Shown here: positions 1-8,067 of the stretch, in pieces
Layout of the letters: each line of letters starts with the position of its first letter
Numbering within the stretch: the stretch's first letter is position 1
NCBI RefSeq assembly: GCF_000756665.1
Contig: NZ_ARXV01000009.1
Span: forward strand, 80,717-144,716
DNA: 64,000 bases
Origin: Alcanivorax nanhaiticus
GTDB taxonomy: Bacteria > Pseudomonadota > Gammaproteobacteria > Pseudomonadales > Alcanivoracaceae
Reading direction: 5' to 3'
Notes under the pieces: model-generated
What the model was told of the DNA's origin: nothing
The model's database searches: none
The model's input: only the letters and a program-made list of their open reading frames with translations
Program-made: the position numbers and the translations under genes

Positions 1-197
1 GCCAGCTCACCCTGGCAGGTATCCAGATAGAAATCGCCCCCGGCGGCAACACCGCTCGGGCACGATTCACCGCTCTGGTGTGGGGAGGCAGGAACGTACT
101 GCCGGAGAACGCTGACAGCTATCAGGTGGACAGTCACTGGGTGAAGGACGGCGACTGGAAGATTGAGAGCCTGGAGAGTAACCGGGTCTACGAATGA
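1..197 (+). CDS. 3' end of an NTF2-like/SnoaL-like protein (partial)
   Basis: The window opens inside a reading frame that runs to TGA at 195-197 and gives about 64 residues ending in ...NRVYE. The pattern of short strands with a Trp-rich end (VDSHWVKDGDWKIESL) resembles the last beta strands of NTF2-like or SnoaL-like small alpha+beta barrels. The start lies outside the window, so substrate and role cannot be judged. The gene converges on ntrC. Its stop codon sits in what looks like a decayed arm of the heptamer/hairpin element described at 195-346. The coding call is fairly secure because the frame is open throughout and has no competing gene; the fold call is tentative. Confidence 0.55.
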   Translation, partial: QLTLAGIQIEIAPGGNTARARFTALVWGGRNVLPENADSYQVDSHWVKDGDWKIESLESNRVYE

Positions 198-346
198 CAG
201 TGAAGGCTGCCCGACCGGCACAGCCTTTCAAGCATTTGTTTCTCTTTTATTTATTTTATTAAAACGCAAAAGGCCGCACCCACATTCTGTGGCGCGGCCT
301 CATACTGGCAAGTCACAACAACGCGCTATCGCGCCGCTGTTAACTG
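195..346. repeat. Degenerate copy of the heptamer-armed hairpin element (copy C)
   Basis: The core at 262-277 (AAACGCAAAAGGCCGC) pairs with 294-300 (GCGGCCT), with an inner CCACA/TGTGG stem. It matches the perfect hairpins at 16656-16702 and 42208-42254. If the right half of the core is given its full length it would end near 309, and the arm remnant CTGTTAACTG starts at 337. That leaves the same 27-nt spacing as in the other two copies. On the left, TGACAGTGAA at 195-204 resembles an arm and contains the stop codon of the upstream gene. The element lies between convergent genes and probably acts as a bidirectional terminator. Confidence 0.6.
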
Positions 347-350
347 CCTT

Positions 351-1781
351 TCAGTCGTCATCACTCCCAAGCTCGCCTTCCATGTCGAGCTCCTTGATCT
401 TGCGAGTCAGGGTATTACGGCCCCAACCCAATAGTGCAGCAGCATCTCGCTTGCGGCCACCCGTATGTTGCAGAGCGACTTCGATCATGGTGCGCTCGAA
501 TCCCGGAACAGCCTGCTCAAGGATGCCACGCTCGCCTTGAGACAGTGCACGGTCAGCCCAGTTGCGCAGGGACTTGAGCCAGTCGCCACTGACATCGCCA
601 CCCTTGCTTGCCACCACTTCTTTCAGCTCCGGCGGCAAGTCATCTACCAGCACCTCACGGCCAGAAGCCATCACTGTCAGCCAACGACAGGTATTCTCCA
701 GCTGGCGAACATTCCCCTGCCAAGGCTGCGCCGCCAGATATTTTTCCGTGTCCTTGTGCAGCACCTTGGGCTCCACACCCAGCTCACTGGCGGCCCGCTG
801 CAGAAAATAATTGGCCAACCGGGGAATGTCTTCGCGCCGCTCGGACAAGCGCGGAATATGGATACGGATAACGTTTAGACGGTGGAATAAATCCTCACGA
901 AAATCACCTTCTTTCACCAGCTTTTCCAGATCCTGGTGGGTCGCAGCAATAATGCGTACATCAACATGGATTGGCGTGGTACCACCCACACGGTAGAACT
1001 CGTTTTCCTGCAGCACCCGCAGCAAACGAGTCTGTGCCTCCAACGGCATATCACCGATTTCATCCAGGAACAGGGTCCCGCCGTTTGCCTGCTCAAAGCG
1101 GCCAACGCGCTGATTGTTAGCGCCGGTAAACGCCCCCTTCTCATGGCCAAACAGCTCTGACTCAATGAGGTCCTTGGGGATCGCAGCCATATTCAAGGCC
1201 ACAAAATTTTTCTCACGGCGCATGGAATGCCTGTGCAGGGCCCGAGCCACCAACTCCTTACCGGTACCGGATTGACCATTGATCAACACGGTCACATTGG
1301 AATGGCTAAGGCGGCCAATGGCACGAAACACTTCCTGCATGGCAGGCGCTTCGCCAATGATCTCTGTAGGAGCTTCTTCTACGGCAGCCGGAAAGCCTTC
1401 CTGGGTTTCTTCACGATGCTTGATGGCGCGGCGCACCAGTGCAACCGCTTCATCCACGTCAAAGGGCTTGGGAAGGTATTCAAATGCGCCGCCCTGATAA
1501 GACGCCACTGCAGAATCCAGATCCGAATGCGCGGTCATGATAATCACTGGAAGATCCGGATTCTTGCGCTGCAGAATCTTCAGCATGCGCAACCCATCGG
1601 TCCCCGGCATACGCACATCACTGATCAGAACCTGGGGCTCACTCCCCCCCTCCTCCAAGGTATTCAGCGCCTCATCGGCATCCTCGAAACAGGTCACGGC
1701 ATAGCCTTCCTGGCTCAGTGCTTTTTCCAATACCCAACGAATGGAGCGGTCATCGTCTACAACCCAGATACTTACACTCAT
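351..1781 (-). CDS. ntrC: Nitrogen regulation response regulator NtrC
   Basis: 476 residues with the three classical NtrC parts. The receiver domain (about 1-120) has acidic residues near 9-11, phosphoacceptor Asp55 (LISDVRMPG) and Lys105. The AAA+ sigma-54 activator domain (about 140-370) has Walker A GQSGTGKE near 169 and the sigma-54 contact loop GAFTGA at 216-221. The C-terminal Fis-type helix-turn-helix lies at about 430-470. As an activator of sigma-54 promoters under nitrogen limitation it should act on the NtrC-type inverted repeats seen in front of ntrB (3052-3068) and glnA (5540-5600). It follows ntrB by 34 nt and is probably co-transcribed with it. The length and motif set match enterobacterial and pseudomonad NtrC well. 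Confidence 0.97.
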   Translation of the reverse strand: MSVSIWVVDDDRSIRWVLEKALSQEGYAVTCFEDADEALNTLEEGGSEPQVLISDVRMPGTDGLRMLKILQRKNPDLPVIIMTAHSDLDSAVASYQGGAFEYLPKPFDVDEAVALVRRAIKHREETQEGFPAAVEEAPTEIIGEAPAMQEVFRAIGRLSHSNVTVLINGQSGTGKELVARALHRHSMRREKNFVALNMAAIPKDLIESELFGHEKGAFTGANNQRVGRFEQANGGTLFLDEIGDMPLEAQTRLLRVLQENEFYRVGGTTPIHVDVRIIAATHQDLEKLVKEGDFREDLFHRLNVIRIHIPRLSERREDIPRLANYFLQRAASELGVEPKVLHKDTEKYLAAQPWQGNVRQLENTCRWLTVMASGREVLVDDLPPELKEVVASKGGDVSGDWLKSLRNWADRALSQGERGILEQAVPGFERTMIEVALQHTGGRKRDAAALLGWGRNTLTRKIKELDMEGELGSDDD

Positions 1782-1815
1782 GACCAGCCTCTCCGTGGAT
1801 TTCCGATTTTTTTAC

Positions 1816-2901
1816 TCATAACGCAACATTCTCTTTTTCGACTTCATCCGGCTGCTCCATGGGCAGCAGAATACTGAATATGGTTTCGCCCGGTACGCTC
1901 TCACATTCAATCAGGCCGTGATGCTGACTGATGATGGACTGGGCAATCGACAACCCCAACCCGGTACCCGCTGCACGGCCACTCACCATGGGATAGAACA
2001 GCGTTTCCTGCACTTCAGGATCAATCCCCGGGCCGTTATCAATGACGTCGACTCGCAACACCAGACGGTGCCGCAGCGCGCCAATCGTGAACTGACGCAG
2101 CACCCGCGTTCGCATGATAATCCGGGCATTTTCGGTAGCTGACTCCAGTAAAGCCTGGGTCGCATTGCGAATCAGGTTGAGTAATACCTGGATCAACTGA
2201 TCCCGGTCGGCCACCACATCCGGCAAACTGATGTCGTAATCGCGCCAGATCGCCACCCCAACGGGATGCTCGGCCAACAACAGTTGCCGAACATGCTCCA
2301 GACACTCGTGCACATTCACCGGTCGGAACTGGGGAGGCTTGCGCGGTCCCAGCATGCGGTCCGCCACATTCCGCAAACGATCCGCCTCATCGATGATGAC
2401 CTTGGTGTATTCAGTCAGCTCGGGATCAGGCAATGCCCGCTCCAGTAACTGGGCTGCACCGCGGATACCCCCCAGCGGATTCTTGATCTCATGGGCCACC
2501 CCTCGCACCAATGCCCGAGTAGCCTGATGCGCATGCAACAGCGCCTCTTCACGGGTAATCCGCAGCAACCTGTCCAGCGCCTGCAATTCAAGCAACAGAC
2601 ACAAGGGCTGACCGGGTTCGTTAATCGGGCTCACGGAGTAATCCACCGTGACTTCATAGCCCGGGGCCACGGAAAGCCTGGCCTCACGTCGGGTGAACGG
2701 GTGCTCATCCTCAATGCACTGCTCAAGTGCAGCACGGGCATCCGCATCATCGTAGAAGTATTCAGGGAGGGTCTGGCCCACCGCTCGCACGGCACTGGTC
2801 GCCAGCAGCATCTCTGCCGCCGGATTCAGGTAACGCACGCGCAGCTCACTATCGAGCATGACCACCGCAGTGCGCAGGTTATCCAGCAACCGTTTGTGCA
2901 A
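1816..2901 (-). CDS. ntrB: Nitrogen regulation sensor kinase/phosphatase NtrB (GlnL)
   Basis: Cytoplasmic two-component kinase without membrane segments. It has an N-terminal PAS-like domain, an H-box ALVRGVAHEIKNPLGG with the phosphoacceptor His near 137, and an HATPase with N, G1 and G2 boxes (DNGPGID, GTGLGLSIAQ). It phosphorylates and dephosphorylates NtrC under PII control. I place the start at the TTG at 2901 because AAAGGTGG sits 7 nt upstream of it. A TTG at 2919 would add six residues but would overlap that ribosome binding site. The gene precedes ntrC by 34 nt. A sigma-54-like promoter at 2942-2959 and an NtrC-type site at 3052-3068 suggest that ntrBC is autoregulated. Confidence 0.95.
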   Translation of the reverse strand: MHKRLLDNLRTAVVMLDSELRVRYLNPAAEMLLATSAVRAVGQTLPEYFYDDADARAALEQCIEDEHPFTRREARLSVAPGYEVTVDYSVSPINEPGQPLCLLLELQALDRLLRITREEALLHAHQATRALVRGVAHEIKNPLGGIRGAAQLLERALPDPELTEYTKVIIDEADRLRNVADRMLGPRKPPQFRPVNVHECLEHVRQLLLAEHPVGVAIWRDYDISLPDVVADRDQLIQVLLNLIRNATQALLESATENARIIMRTRVLRQFTIGALRHRLVLRVDVIDNGPGIDPEVQETLFYPMVSGRAAGTGLGLSIAQSIISQHHGLIECESVPGETIFSILLPMEQPDEVEKENVAL

Positions 2902-2941
2902 AATGACACCACCTTTCAACTATTGGCCCATAACAGGGCAT

Positions 2942-2959
2942 AAGCAATTATCAGGCCAC
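2942..2959 (-). promoter_or_regulatory. Predicted sigma-54 promoter of ntrBC
   Basis: The reverse strand reads GTGGCCTGATAATTGCTT. This fits the RpoN pattern TGGC-N3-G-N3-TTGC with GG and GC at -24/-12 spacing. It would start transcription about 30 nt upstream of the ntrB TTG. An NtrC-type inverted repeat lies about 128 bp further upstream, a usual enhancer distance. Confidence 0.65.
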
Positions 2960-3051
2960 CTTACGCGCACCGTTAAATCGCCCTGTTTCAGGTTCAGGTG
3001 TGCGCTTCACGCCAGCCGTTGAAAGAAGTGTATCGAGAAGGGATAGGAATA

Positions 3052-3068
3052 TGCACCACAAAGGTGCA
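3052..3068 (-). promoter_or_regulatory. NtrC-type binding site upstream of ntrB
   Basis: TGCACC-ACAAA-GGTGCA is a perfect 6+6 inverted repeat. It matches the enteric NtrC consensus (TGCACCAACATGGTGCA) at 14 of 17 positions by my count. It lies just upstream of the DUF4124 stop codon, in the gap between that gene and ntrB. Confidence 0.7.
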
Positions 3069-3070
3069 AT

Positions 3071-3790
3071 TTAGTTGCGCGGAGTGGGTCGCGGCAGGGC
3101 AGGACGAGCAGGGGAGGCACGATCTGCCGCCCCTCCCACATTGGCACTACCACCCGCACTGGCACCGCCACCTACACCGGCAGCATTGCCACGATCAGCG
3201 GCGCCACCCACATCTGCGGTCGCCCCATTGCGGTCAGGGCGATGCCTGAAATCACTGGCCGTACTGCGGTGCACATAGAATTCCACCGCCGAGGAAGAAA
3301 TCAGTACCTGACCGTCACTATCAAGCACCTTGACCACCAACGCATGCCCGCCTCGCTCCGGTGCCTCAATACTCATCCCTGGCTGCGCCACACCATCCAC
3401 ATAAAGCACCAGTGAATCACCAGAACGAAGCGCAGGCTCCAATTCGACTGTCACCATCACCGCAGCTTCCGGGTTTCTCACGGTGGACTCGTTGGCCGGC
3501 GAAGTAATCTTGAGAGAGGAATATCCCTTGAACAGCGACGACGTCTCTTCCTCGTCACTGGAAGAGCCAATATCGCTCAAATCCACCTGTTTTATAGGTA
3601 CGGTGTTCATCTCCCGCAGCTGAACCTCTTCAGACTCCACTCCCTCTGGCTGCTGGTCGGTAAACACCACATTGCCATTGGCATCCACACTGCGGTAAAT
3701 CCCGCTGGCCGGCTTCTCCGATGCTTCTGCAGCAAAACCCACCCCTGCCAGTACAAGCAGACCCAGCAGCAAGCTCCATTGCATTCTCAT
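3071..3790 (-). CDS. DUF4124-domain secreted/periplasmic protein with Gly/Ala-rich tail
   Basis: 239 residues from the ATG at 3790, chosen because GGAGAGG precedes it and an N-terminal signal peptide starts there (MRMQWSLLLGLLVLAGVGFA). A DUF4124 segment follows (IYRSVDANGNVVFTDQQPEG), then a beta-rich domain that looks immunoglobulin-like (SPANESTVRNPEAAVMVTVE). The last 50 or so residues are low complexity with a repeated VGGAADR unit and a Pro/Arg-rich end. DUF4124 proteins of unknown function often sit beside glnA/ntrBC in gammaproteobacteria. It lies downstream of glnA behind a terminator. Its role is unknown; an envelope location is inferred from the signal peptide. Confidence 0.85.
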   Translation of the reverse strand: MRMQWSLLLGLLVLAGVGFAAEASEKPASGIYRSVDANGNVVFTDQQPEGVESEEVQLREMNTVPIKQVDLSDIGSSSDEEETSSLFKGYSSLKITSPANESTVRNPEAAVMVTVELEPALRSGDSLVLYVDGVAQPGMSIEAPERGGHALVVKVLDSDGQVLISSSAVEFYVHRSTASDFRHRPDRNGATADVGGAADRGNAAGVGGGASAGGSANVGGAADRASPARPALPRPTPRN

Positions 3791-3906
3791 AATGCCTCTC
3801 CATGATCTGATTACCCGATTCTGTCCCCTGGTTGGACAAGAGGAAAGGGCTAATTGCTCAATTTTCTGCACCCAAGCCGCTTGCCGTGAATCTGACGCAT
3901 AAAAAA

Positions 3907-3931
3907 AGCCCCCGACAAGCGGGGGCTTTTT
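3907..3931 (-). terminator. Rho-independent terminator of glnA
   Basis: AGCCCCCG (3907-3914), loop ACAAG, CGGGGGCT (3920-3927), flanked by T-rich sequence on both strands (A-run 3901-3907, T-run 3927-3931). It lies 22 nt past the glnA stop and could work in both directions. Confidence 0.9.
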
Positions 3932-3952
3932 AACTGCCAGTTTCCGAAGAAA

Positions 3953-5359
3953 TTAGCAGGAGTAGTACATGTCGAACTCAACCGGGTGCGGAGTCATGTT
4001 CAGACGCTCGATCTCACCACGCTTCAGGGAGATGTAGCCGTCGATCATGTCCTTGGTGAATACATCACCTTCGGTCAGGAAGTCCATGTCAGCTTCCAGG
4101 CAATCCAGAGCCATGGTCAGGGTGTGCGCCACAGTCGGGATGTCTTTCGCTTCTTCAGCCGGCAGATCGTAGAGATCCTTGTCCATGGCATCGCCAGGGT
4201 GCAGCTTGTTCTTGATACCGTCCAGGCCAGCCATCAGCAGTGCCGCGAAGCACAGGTAGGGGTTGGCAGAAGGATCAGGGAAGCGCGCTTCGATACGACG
4301 AGCCTTGGCGCTGCTCACGAACGGAATACGGATGGAAGCAGAACGGTTACGGGCAGAGTAAGCCAGCATTACCGGAGCTTCGAAGCCGGGCACCAGACGC
4401 TTGTAAGAGTTGGTGGAACCGTTGGTGAAGGCGTTCAGGGCGCGAGCGTGCTTGATGATACCGCCGATGAAGTACAGGGCTTCGTCGGACAGACCAGCAT
4501 AGCCGTCGCCTGCGAACAGGTTCTTGCCGTCTTTGGCCAGAGACACGTGAACGTGCATACCGGAACCGTTATCACCGATCAGCGGCTTGGGCATGAAGGT
4601 AGCGGTCTTGCCGTAGGCGTGAGCCACGTTGTGTACGCAGTACTTGAGGATCTGTACTTCGTCAGCCTTGGCAGTCAGGGTGTTGGCGCCAACGCCGATC
4701 TCACACTGACCAGCAGTACCCACTTCGTGGTGGTGTACTTCGATCTTCAGACCCATGGACTCCATGGCAGAACACATGGCGCCACGCAGGTCGTGCAGGC
4801 TGTCTACCGGCGGAACCGGGAAGTAGCCGCCTTTCACGCCCGGACGGTGACCAATGTTGCCACCTTCGAAGTCTTCGTGGGAAACCCACGCAGCTTCTTC
4901 GGAGTGGATGTTGTACATGGAACCCTGCATGTCGGATTTCCACTGTACGGAATCGAATACGAAGAACTCCGGCTCCGGACCGAACAGGGCAGAGTCAGCG
5001 ATACCGGTGGACTTCAGGTACTCTTCAGCGCGCTTGGCAACGGAACGCGGGTCACGCTCGTAACCGGTCATGGTGTTCGGCTCGAGAATGTCGCAACGCA
5101 GGTTCAGAGTAGCCACGTCAGTGAACGGGTCCAGTACGGCGCTGGCGTCGTCAGGCATCATCACCATGTCGGATTCGTTGATGCCTTTCCAGCCGGCGAT
5201 GGAGGAGCCATCGAACATTTTGCCGTCGGTGAAGAAATCTTCGTCGATCTCACCCACTGGCAGAGTAACGTGCTGCTCCTTACCACGGCTATCGGTGAAG
5301 CGCAGGTCCACCCATTTCACATCGTTTTCTTTAATCAGCTTGAGGGTCTTTTCAGACAT
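3953..5359 (-). CDS. glnA: Glutamine synthetase type I
   Basis: 468 residues, the usual length of bacterial GSI-beta. It makes glutamine from glutamate, ammonia and ATP in the cytoplasm as a dodecamer. Visible motifs are the N-terminal DGSSIAGW latch, [11 protein letters not shown] and [10 protein letters not shown] in the active site, and NRSASIR. The adenylylation loop KDLYDLP carries Tyr397, the residue modified by GlnE, whose gene is at 58782-61646. The start at 5359 (MSEKTLKL) is set by AGGAGG upstream and by family length; the frame stays open for 43 more codons, but these lie in the promoter leader. The sigma-54 promoter at 5477-5493 and NtrC-type sites at 5540-5600 point to nitrogen control. 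Confidence 0.98.
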   Translation of the reverse strand: MSEKTLKLIKENDVKWVDLRFTDSRGKEQHVTLPVGEIDEDFFTDGKMFDGSSIAGWKGINESDMVMMPDDASAVLDPFTDVATLNLRCDILEPNTMTGYERDPRSVAKRAEEYLKSTGIADSALFGPEPEFFVFDSVQWKSDMQGSMYNIHSEEAAWVSHEDFEGGNIGHRPGVKGGYFPVPPVDSLHDLRGAMCSAMESMGLKIEVHHHEVGTAGQCEIGVGANTLTAKADEVQILKYCVHNVAHAYGKTATFMPKPLIGDNGSGMHVHVSLAKDGKNLFAGDGYAGLSDEALYFIGGIIKHARALNAFTNGSTNSYKRLVPGFEAPVMLAYSARNRSASIRIPFVSSAKARRIEARFPDPSANPYLCFAALLMAGLDGIKNKLHPGDAMDKDLYDLPAEEAKDIPTVAHTLTMALDCLEADMDFLTEGDVFTKDMIDGYISLKRGEIERLNMTPHPVEFDMYYSC

Positions 5360-5476
5360 TGTCGTGCGTCCTCCTAAGGAACAGCGGGTTTGTCTCTGAC
5401 TTTCTCTACTGCACCGGTATGGAGCAATACAGAGAGCCGGTATTCTCGGCCAGTCGGCCTGCTTTGCCAATAGGGA

Positions 5477-5493
5477 GGCAAATACCATGCCAG
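5477..5493 (-). promoter_or_regulatory. Predicted sigma-54 promoter of glnA
   Basis: The reverse strand reads CTGGCATGGTATTTGCC. It matches the RpoN consensus TGGCACG-N4-TTGC with a single change. It places the transcript start near 5466, leaving a leader of about 107 nt before the glnA ATG. Confidence 0.8.
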
Positions 5494-5539
5494 CCCTTTT
5501 TTAGCGCATCACGCCTTTTCTCTGGGGTTTAACGGGGGA

Positions 5540-5556
5540 TGCACCACACGAATGCA
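5540..5556 (-). promoter_or_regulatory. NtrC-like site 1 upstream of glnA
   Basis: The reverse strand reads TGCATTCGTGTGGTGCA, with one perfect NtrC half-site (TGGTGCA) and one weaker half (TGCA). It is centred about 82 bp upstream of the predicted start. A further TGCACC half-site overlaps at 5553-5558. Confidence 0.5.
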
Positions 5557-5583
5557 CCATATCGGAACACATAGAGATCGAAA

Positions 5584-5600
5584 AGCACTAAAACAGTGCG
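5584..5600 (-). promoter_or_regulatory. NtrC-like site 2 upstream of glnA
   Basis: GCACT-AAAAC-AGTGC (5585-5599) is a perfect inverted repeat of the GCAC-N7-GTGC form recognised by NtrC. It is centred about 126 bp upstream of the predicted glnA start and 44 bp (about four helical turns) from site 1. It overlaps the stop codon of the TusA-like gene. Confidence 0.6.
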
Positions 5601-5839
5601 CCATTGTCTTCACCGACTCGCAGAAGCACATAAACCTCATGCCCCTGCTCCCCGGTTTCCAGCACCTCATGGCCATTGATACGGCACCAAGCCGGGATAT
5701 CATTCAAGGAACCCGGGTCTGTGCTGATAACCCGCAACTGATCTCCGGTCTGCAGGGTTCGCACCTTGTTCTGGGTCTTGATGACCGGCATCGGGCACAG
5801 CAGGCGGCGGGTATCCAGCTCATGAATCACATCAGACAT
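5588..5839 (-). CDS. TusA/SirA-family sulfur carrier protein
   Basis: 83 residues from the ATG at 5839. The diagnostic CPxP motif is present (LLCPMPVIKTQ, Cys15) in a small beta-alpha-beta fold. TusA-family proteins carry persulfide sulfur on that Cys. The start is only 4 nt after the stop of the PP-loop protein gene, so the two are translated as a pair. That pairing suggests this carrier hands sulfur to the neighbour rather than acting in the general TusBCD relay. The end of the gene overlaps NtrC-like site 2 of glnA. It could be another member of the TusA/YeeD/YedF group; the carrier role is likely, the exact client is inferred. Confidence 0.85.
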   Translation of the reverse strand: MSDVIHELDTRRLLCPMPVIKTQNKVRTLQTGDQLRVISTDPGSLNDIPAWCRINGHEVLETGEQGHEVYVLLRVGEDNGALF

Positions 5840-5843
5840 ATCG

Positions 5844-6929
5844 TCACCCCACATTCCAGGCCACGGGGACATCATCGGGCAGCGCCGGTTTGACGGTCAC
5901 CTGACGGGCCACTCCATCTGCCTGACGTATTTCAAGGGTCACTTCATCCTGAACCCGGCCTTTCGAGTAGCGCGCCACAATAGCAGCAGCCTGCTGAAGC
6001 TCTTCTTCGTTCTCGAAATTGCCATCCACCAGCGCCAAGGGGCCGGGGCAACTTACCGTGGTGATGCTGGTGAACATATAGCGGTAGCCTTCCAGGAAAC
6101 GGTTCTCACCTTCCTCACGGCTAATGATCAGCTTGTAATGGGGCTTGGGCCGCAGGTGGCGCCCTACCTTGAGCAGCATGATGTCATCCAGCTCATAGCG
6201 CCGCTCATTACGGGCCTTCCACAAATCTGCCAGCTTGTTGGAATAAGACTCATCCGTCAGGAAGCAACAGCCGCCAGCTGGCTGGGCAAAGTCATCCAGC
6301 CCAAAATGTTTGGCCAACGCCATTTGCGGCTTGCGATTACGGCCAGAGAAATCGAACAACTCATCGCGGTTCACCCAGCCCTCCCGCTCCGGCAGGGTCG
6401 CTGGCAGATTCTTGGCACACAGCGGGCGCAGCAGACGGTCATCCGCACCGGATTCCTGGCTAATGATCGGCATGGTTTCCTTACGCTGACTCTTCGGGCG
6501 CTGGCCAATGACTTCGCCTGTAACAATGAAGTCGAAGCCTCGATCACCGGCGAATTCACGCGCCTTGTTAATCATCAGCGTAGCCTGGTTAACCATGAAA
6601 ATCTTGCAATCCAGGCAGGGGTTCAGGTTAGCGCCATAACCGTGCTTGGGGTTAAGCACCACATCCTTGTACTCCTCGGAGATATCAATGATGTGCATCT
6701 TGATGCCCAACTGCTCGGCCACCCACAAAGCGTTGTTACGCTTGTCTTTGTCCTTGTCTTTCTTGCGGATCGCGTGGGTATGGCCTTCCACACAAAAACC
6801 GGTGAAGAAGTTTACCCCTTCCACCTCGATTCCCTGCTCCTGCATTACCTTCACAGCCAGCATGGAATCCAGTCCGCCGGACACCAGCGCGATGGCTCGA
6901 CGCTGAATCGGTTGGGTTGCCTCAGTCAT
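5844..6929 (-). CDS. ThiI/MnmA-like PP-loop RNA thiolation enzyme (probable NFACT-R-type C-terminus)
   Basis: 361 residues from the ATG at 6929; the longer frame runs into the promoter region. The N-terminal PP-loop ATPase motif (SGGLDS, about 17-22) marks an adenylating domain of the ThiI/MnmA kind, but no THUMP domain precedes it as in true ThiI. Cysteine pairs NPCLDC and PAGGCC could take part in persulfide transfer or metal binding. The last 120 residues (from about YKLIISREEGEN to the end) look like the small RNA-binding NFACT-R-type domain known from such proteins. The TusA-like sulfur carrier follows 4 nt downstream. A tRNA thiolation role is inferred; often annotated as a tRNA methyltransferase, which the sequence does not support. 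Confidence 0.75.
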   Translation of the reverse strand: MTEATQPIQRRAIALVSGGLDSMLAVKVMQEQGIEVEGVNFFTGFCVEGHTHAIRKKDKDKDKRNNALWVAEQLGIKMHIIDISEEYKDVVLNPKHGYGANLNPCLDCKIFMVNQATLMINKAREFAGDRGFDFIVTGEVIGQRPKSQRKETMPIISQESGADDRLLRPLCAKNLPATLPEREGWVNRDELFDFSGRNRKPQMALAKHFGLDDFAQPAGGCCFLTDESYSNKLADLWKARNERRYELDDIMLLKVGRHLRPKPHYKLIISREEGENRFLEGYRYMFTSITTVSCPGPLALVDGNFENEEELQQAAAIVARYSKGRVQDEVTLEIRQADGVARQVTVKPALPDDVPVAWNVG

Positions 6930-7108
6930 GAAATAAACCTGCCTGTCAGTGGCGCATAAAACCTGCAACGCCCTGAGCCTGAAAATTGGGCGGCGAAGTA
7001 TAGCAATCGCCCGGTTTTCACGCATCCTCCACGACCACCGTCTGTCACTTGCACGTCACAGTGACTCACCACACTGCCGTTCTCGACTATCAATCACCGA
7101 CCCACACT

Positions 7109-8056
7109 ATGCAATTCCGACTTCGCAGCCTGGGGCTGACTATCACTATGTTGGCCATCAGTGTCGCCCAGATCTGGTGGTGGCACACTCCCCAGGCCCC
7201 CTGGCTTATTCATAAGCAACCACTGGCCGGGCAACGTATCTGCGTCATCGGGGATGCGGGCTGGAGTAACGAGCCAGCTCTCACCATCGGCTCAGCCATG
7301 GTAGAACTGCGATGCAACCAGATTCGCTATCTCGGTGATCTGGTCTATCCGGATGGTATCAGCAGCCCCGACGATCCACTGATCGAAACGCGCTTCCTGC
7401 CCACTCTGAAACCCGCACTGGATGCAGGCATTCCGGTCTATCTGGTACTGGGTAACCATGACTGGAAGCAGAGCGGGGACGCCTGGCTGGAAGTGGCAAG
7501 GCGCCACCCACTGATCCATTTCCCCCATTTCTACTATTTTGAAAGCTGGCCCGATGCTTGCGCCTTCAGCCTGGAAACCACCTGGTTCGAAAAGTGGTAT
7601 CACTTACATCGCCAAGGAAATTGGCTGGAGAGCAGCAAGACGCAGGCACAGCAACAACACTGCCGACTCAGCCTGGTCTTTACCCATCACCCCATGTACA
7701 GCACAGGCTCTCACGGCAACGCAGGAGAGATGATCAATCTGGGTTTGAAGCACAAGCTGGTTGGGCACCTGGATCTGATCATGAGCGGACATGACCACAT
7801 CCTGTCTGATGAAGGTGAATACCAAGGCACACGCCAGCTGATCTCCGGATCAGCCAGCATCAATAATGATCTCGGGCCCGGCAGTGACAAACAGCACTTC
7901 ACCCGCGCCACCCATGGACTACTGACTCTGGACATCGAGAACAGGGGTGACAGGCTCACTGTGGACTACCGGTTTTATAGTGTTCTCGGCAACCGTGAGG
8001 CCCCATTAATCACCTTGCTATGGCAAGGCACCCAGCATGGAGAAGGCGTAAGATAA
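7109..8056 (+). CDS. Membrane-anchored metallophosphoesterase (purple acid phosphatase-like)
   Basis: 315 residues from the ATG at 7109, which puts a single membrane anchor or signal sequence at about 5-28. The calcineurin-like metal-ligand blocks appear in order: IGDAGW, GDLVYPDG, GNHDWK, THHPMYS and SGHDH. The layout resembles tartrate-resistant/purple acid phosphatases and predicts a periplasm-facing phosphohydrolase of unknown substrate. It is divergent from the PP-loop gene and converges on the YejM-like gene with only 11 nt between stops. An upstream frame extension to 7049 lacks a ribosome binding site. Confidence 0.85.
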   Translation: MQFRLRSLGLTITMLAISVAQIWWWHTPQAPWLIHKQPLAGQRICVIGDAGWSNEPALTIGSAMVELRCNQIRYLGDLVYPDGISSPDDPLIETRFLPTLKPALDAGIPVYLVLGNHDWKQSGDAWLEVARRHPLIHFPHFYYFESWPDACAFSLETTWFEKWYHLHRQGNWLESSKTQAQQQHCRLSLVFTHHPMYSTGSHGNAGEMINLGLKHKLVGHLDLIMSGHDHILSDEGEYQGTRQLISGSASINNDLGPGSDKQHFTRATHGLLTLDIENRGDRLTVDYRFYSVLGNREAPLITLLWQGTQHGEGVR

Positions 8057-8067
8057 GCGGCATTTCA

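Noticed and set aside
3986..5377. A 463-codon open frame on the + strand opposite glnA
   Set aside because: It is a shadow of the highly biased glnA codons, has no ribosome binding site and no recognisable domain.
5844..6929. Canonical ThiI or MnmA
   Set aside because: There is no THUMP domain, and MnmA-specific motifs are not seen. Only the PP-loop is shared.
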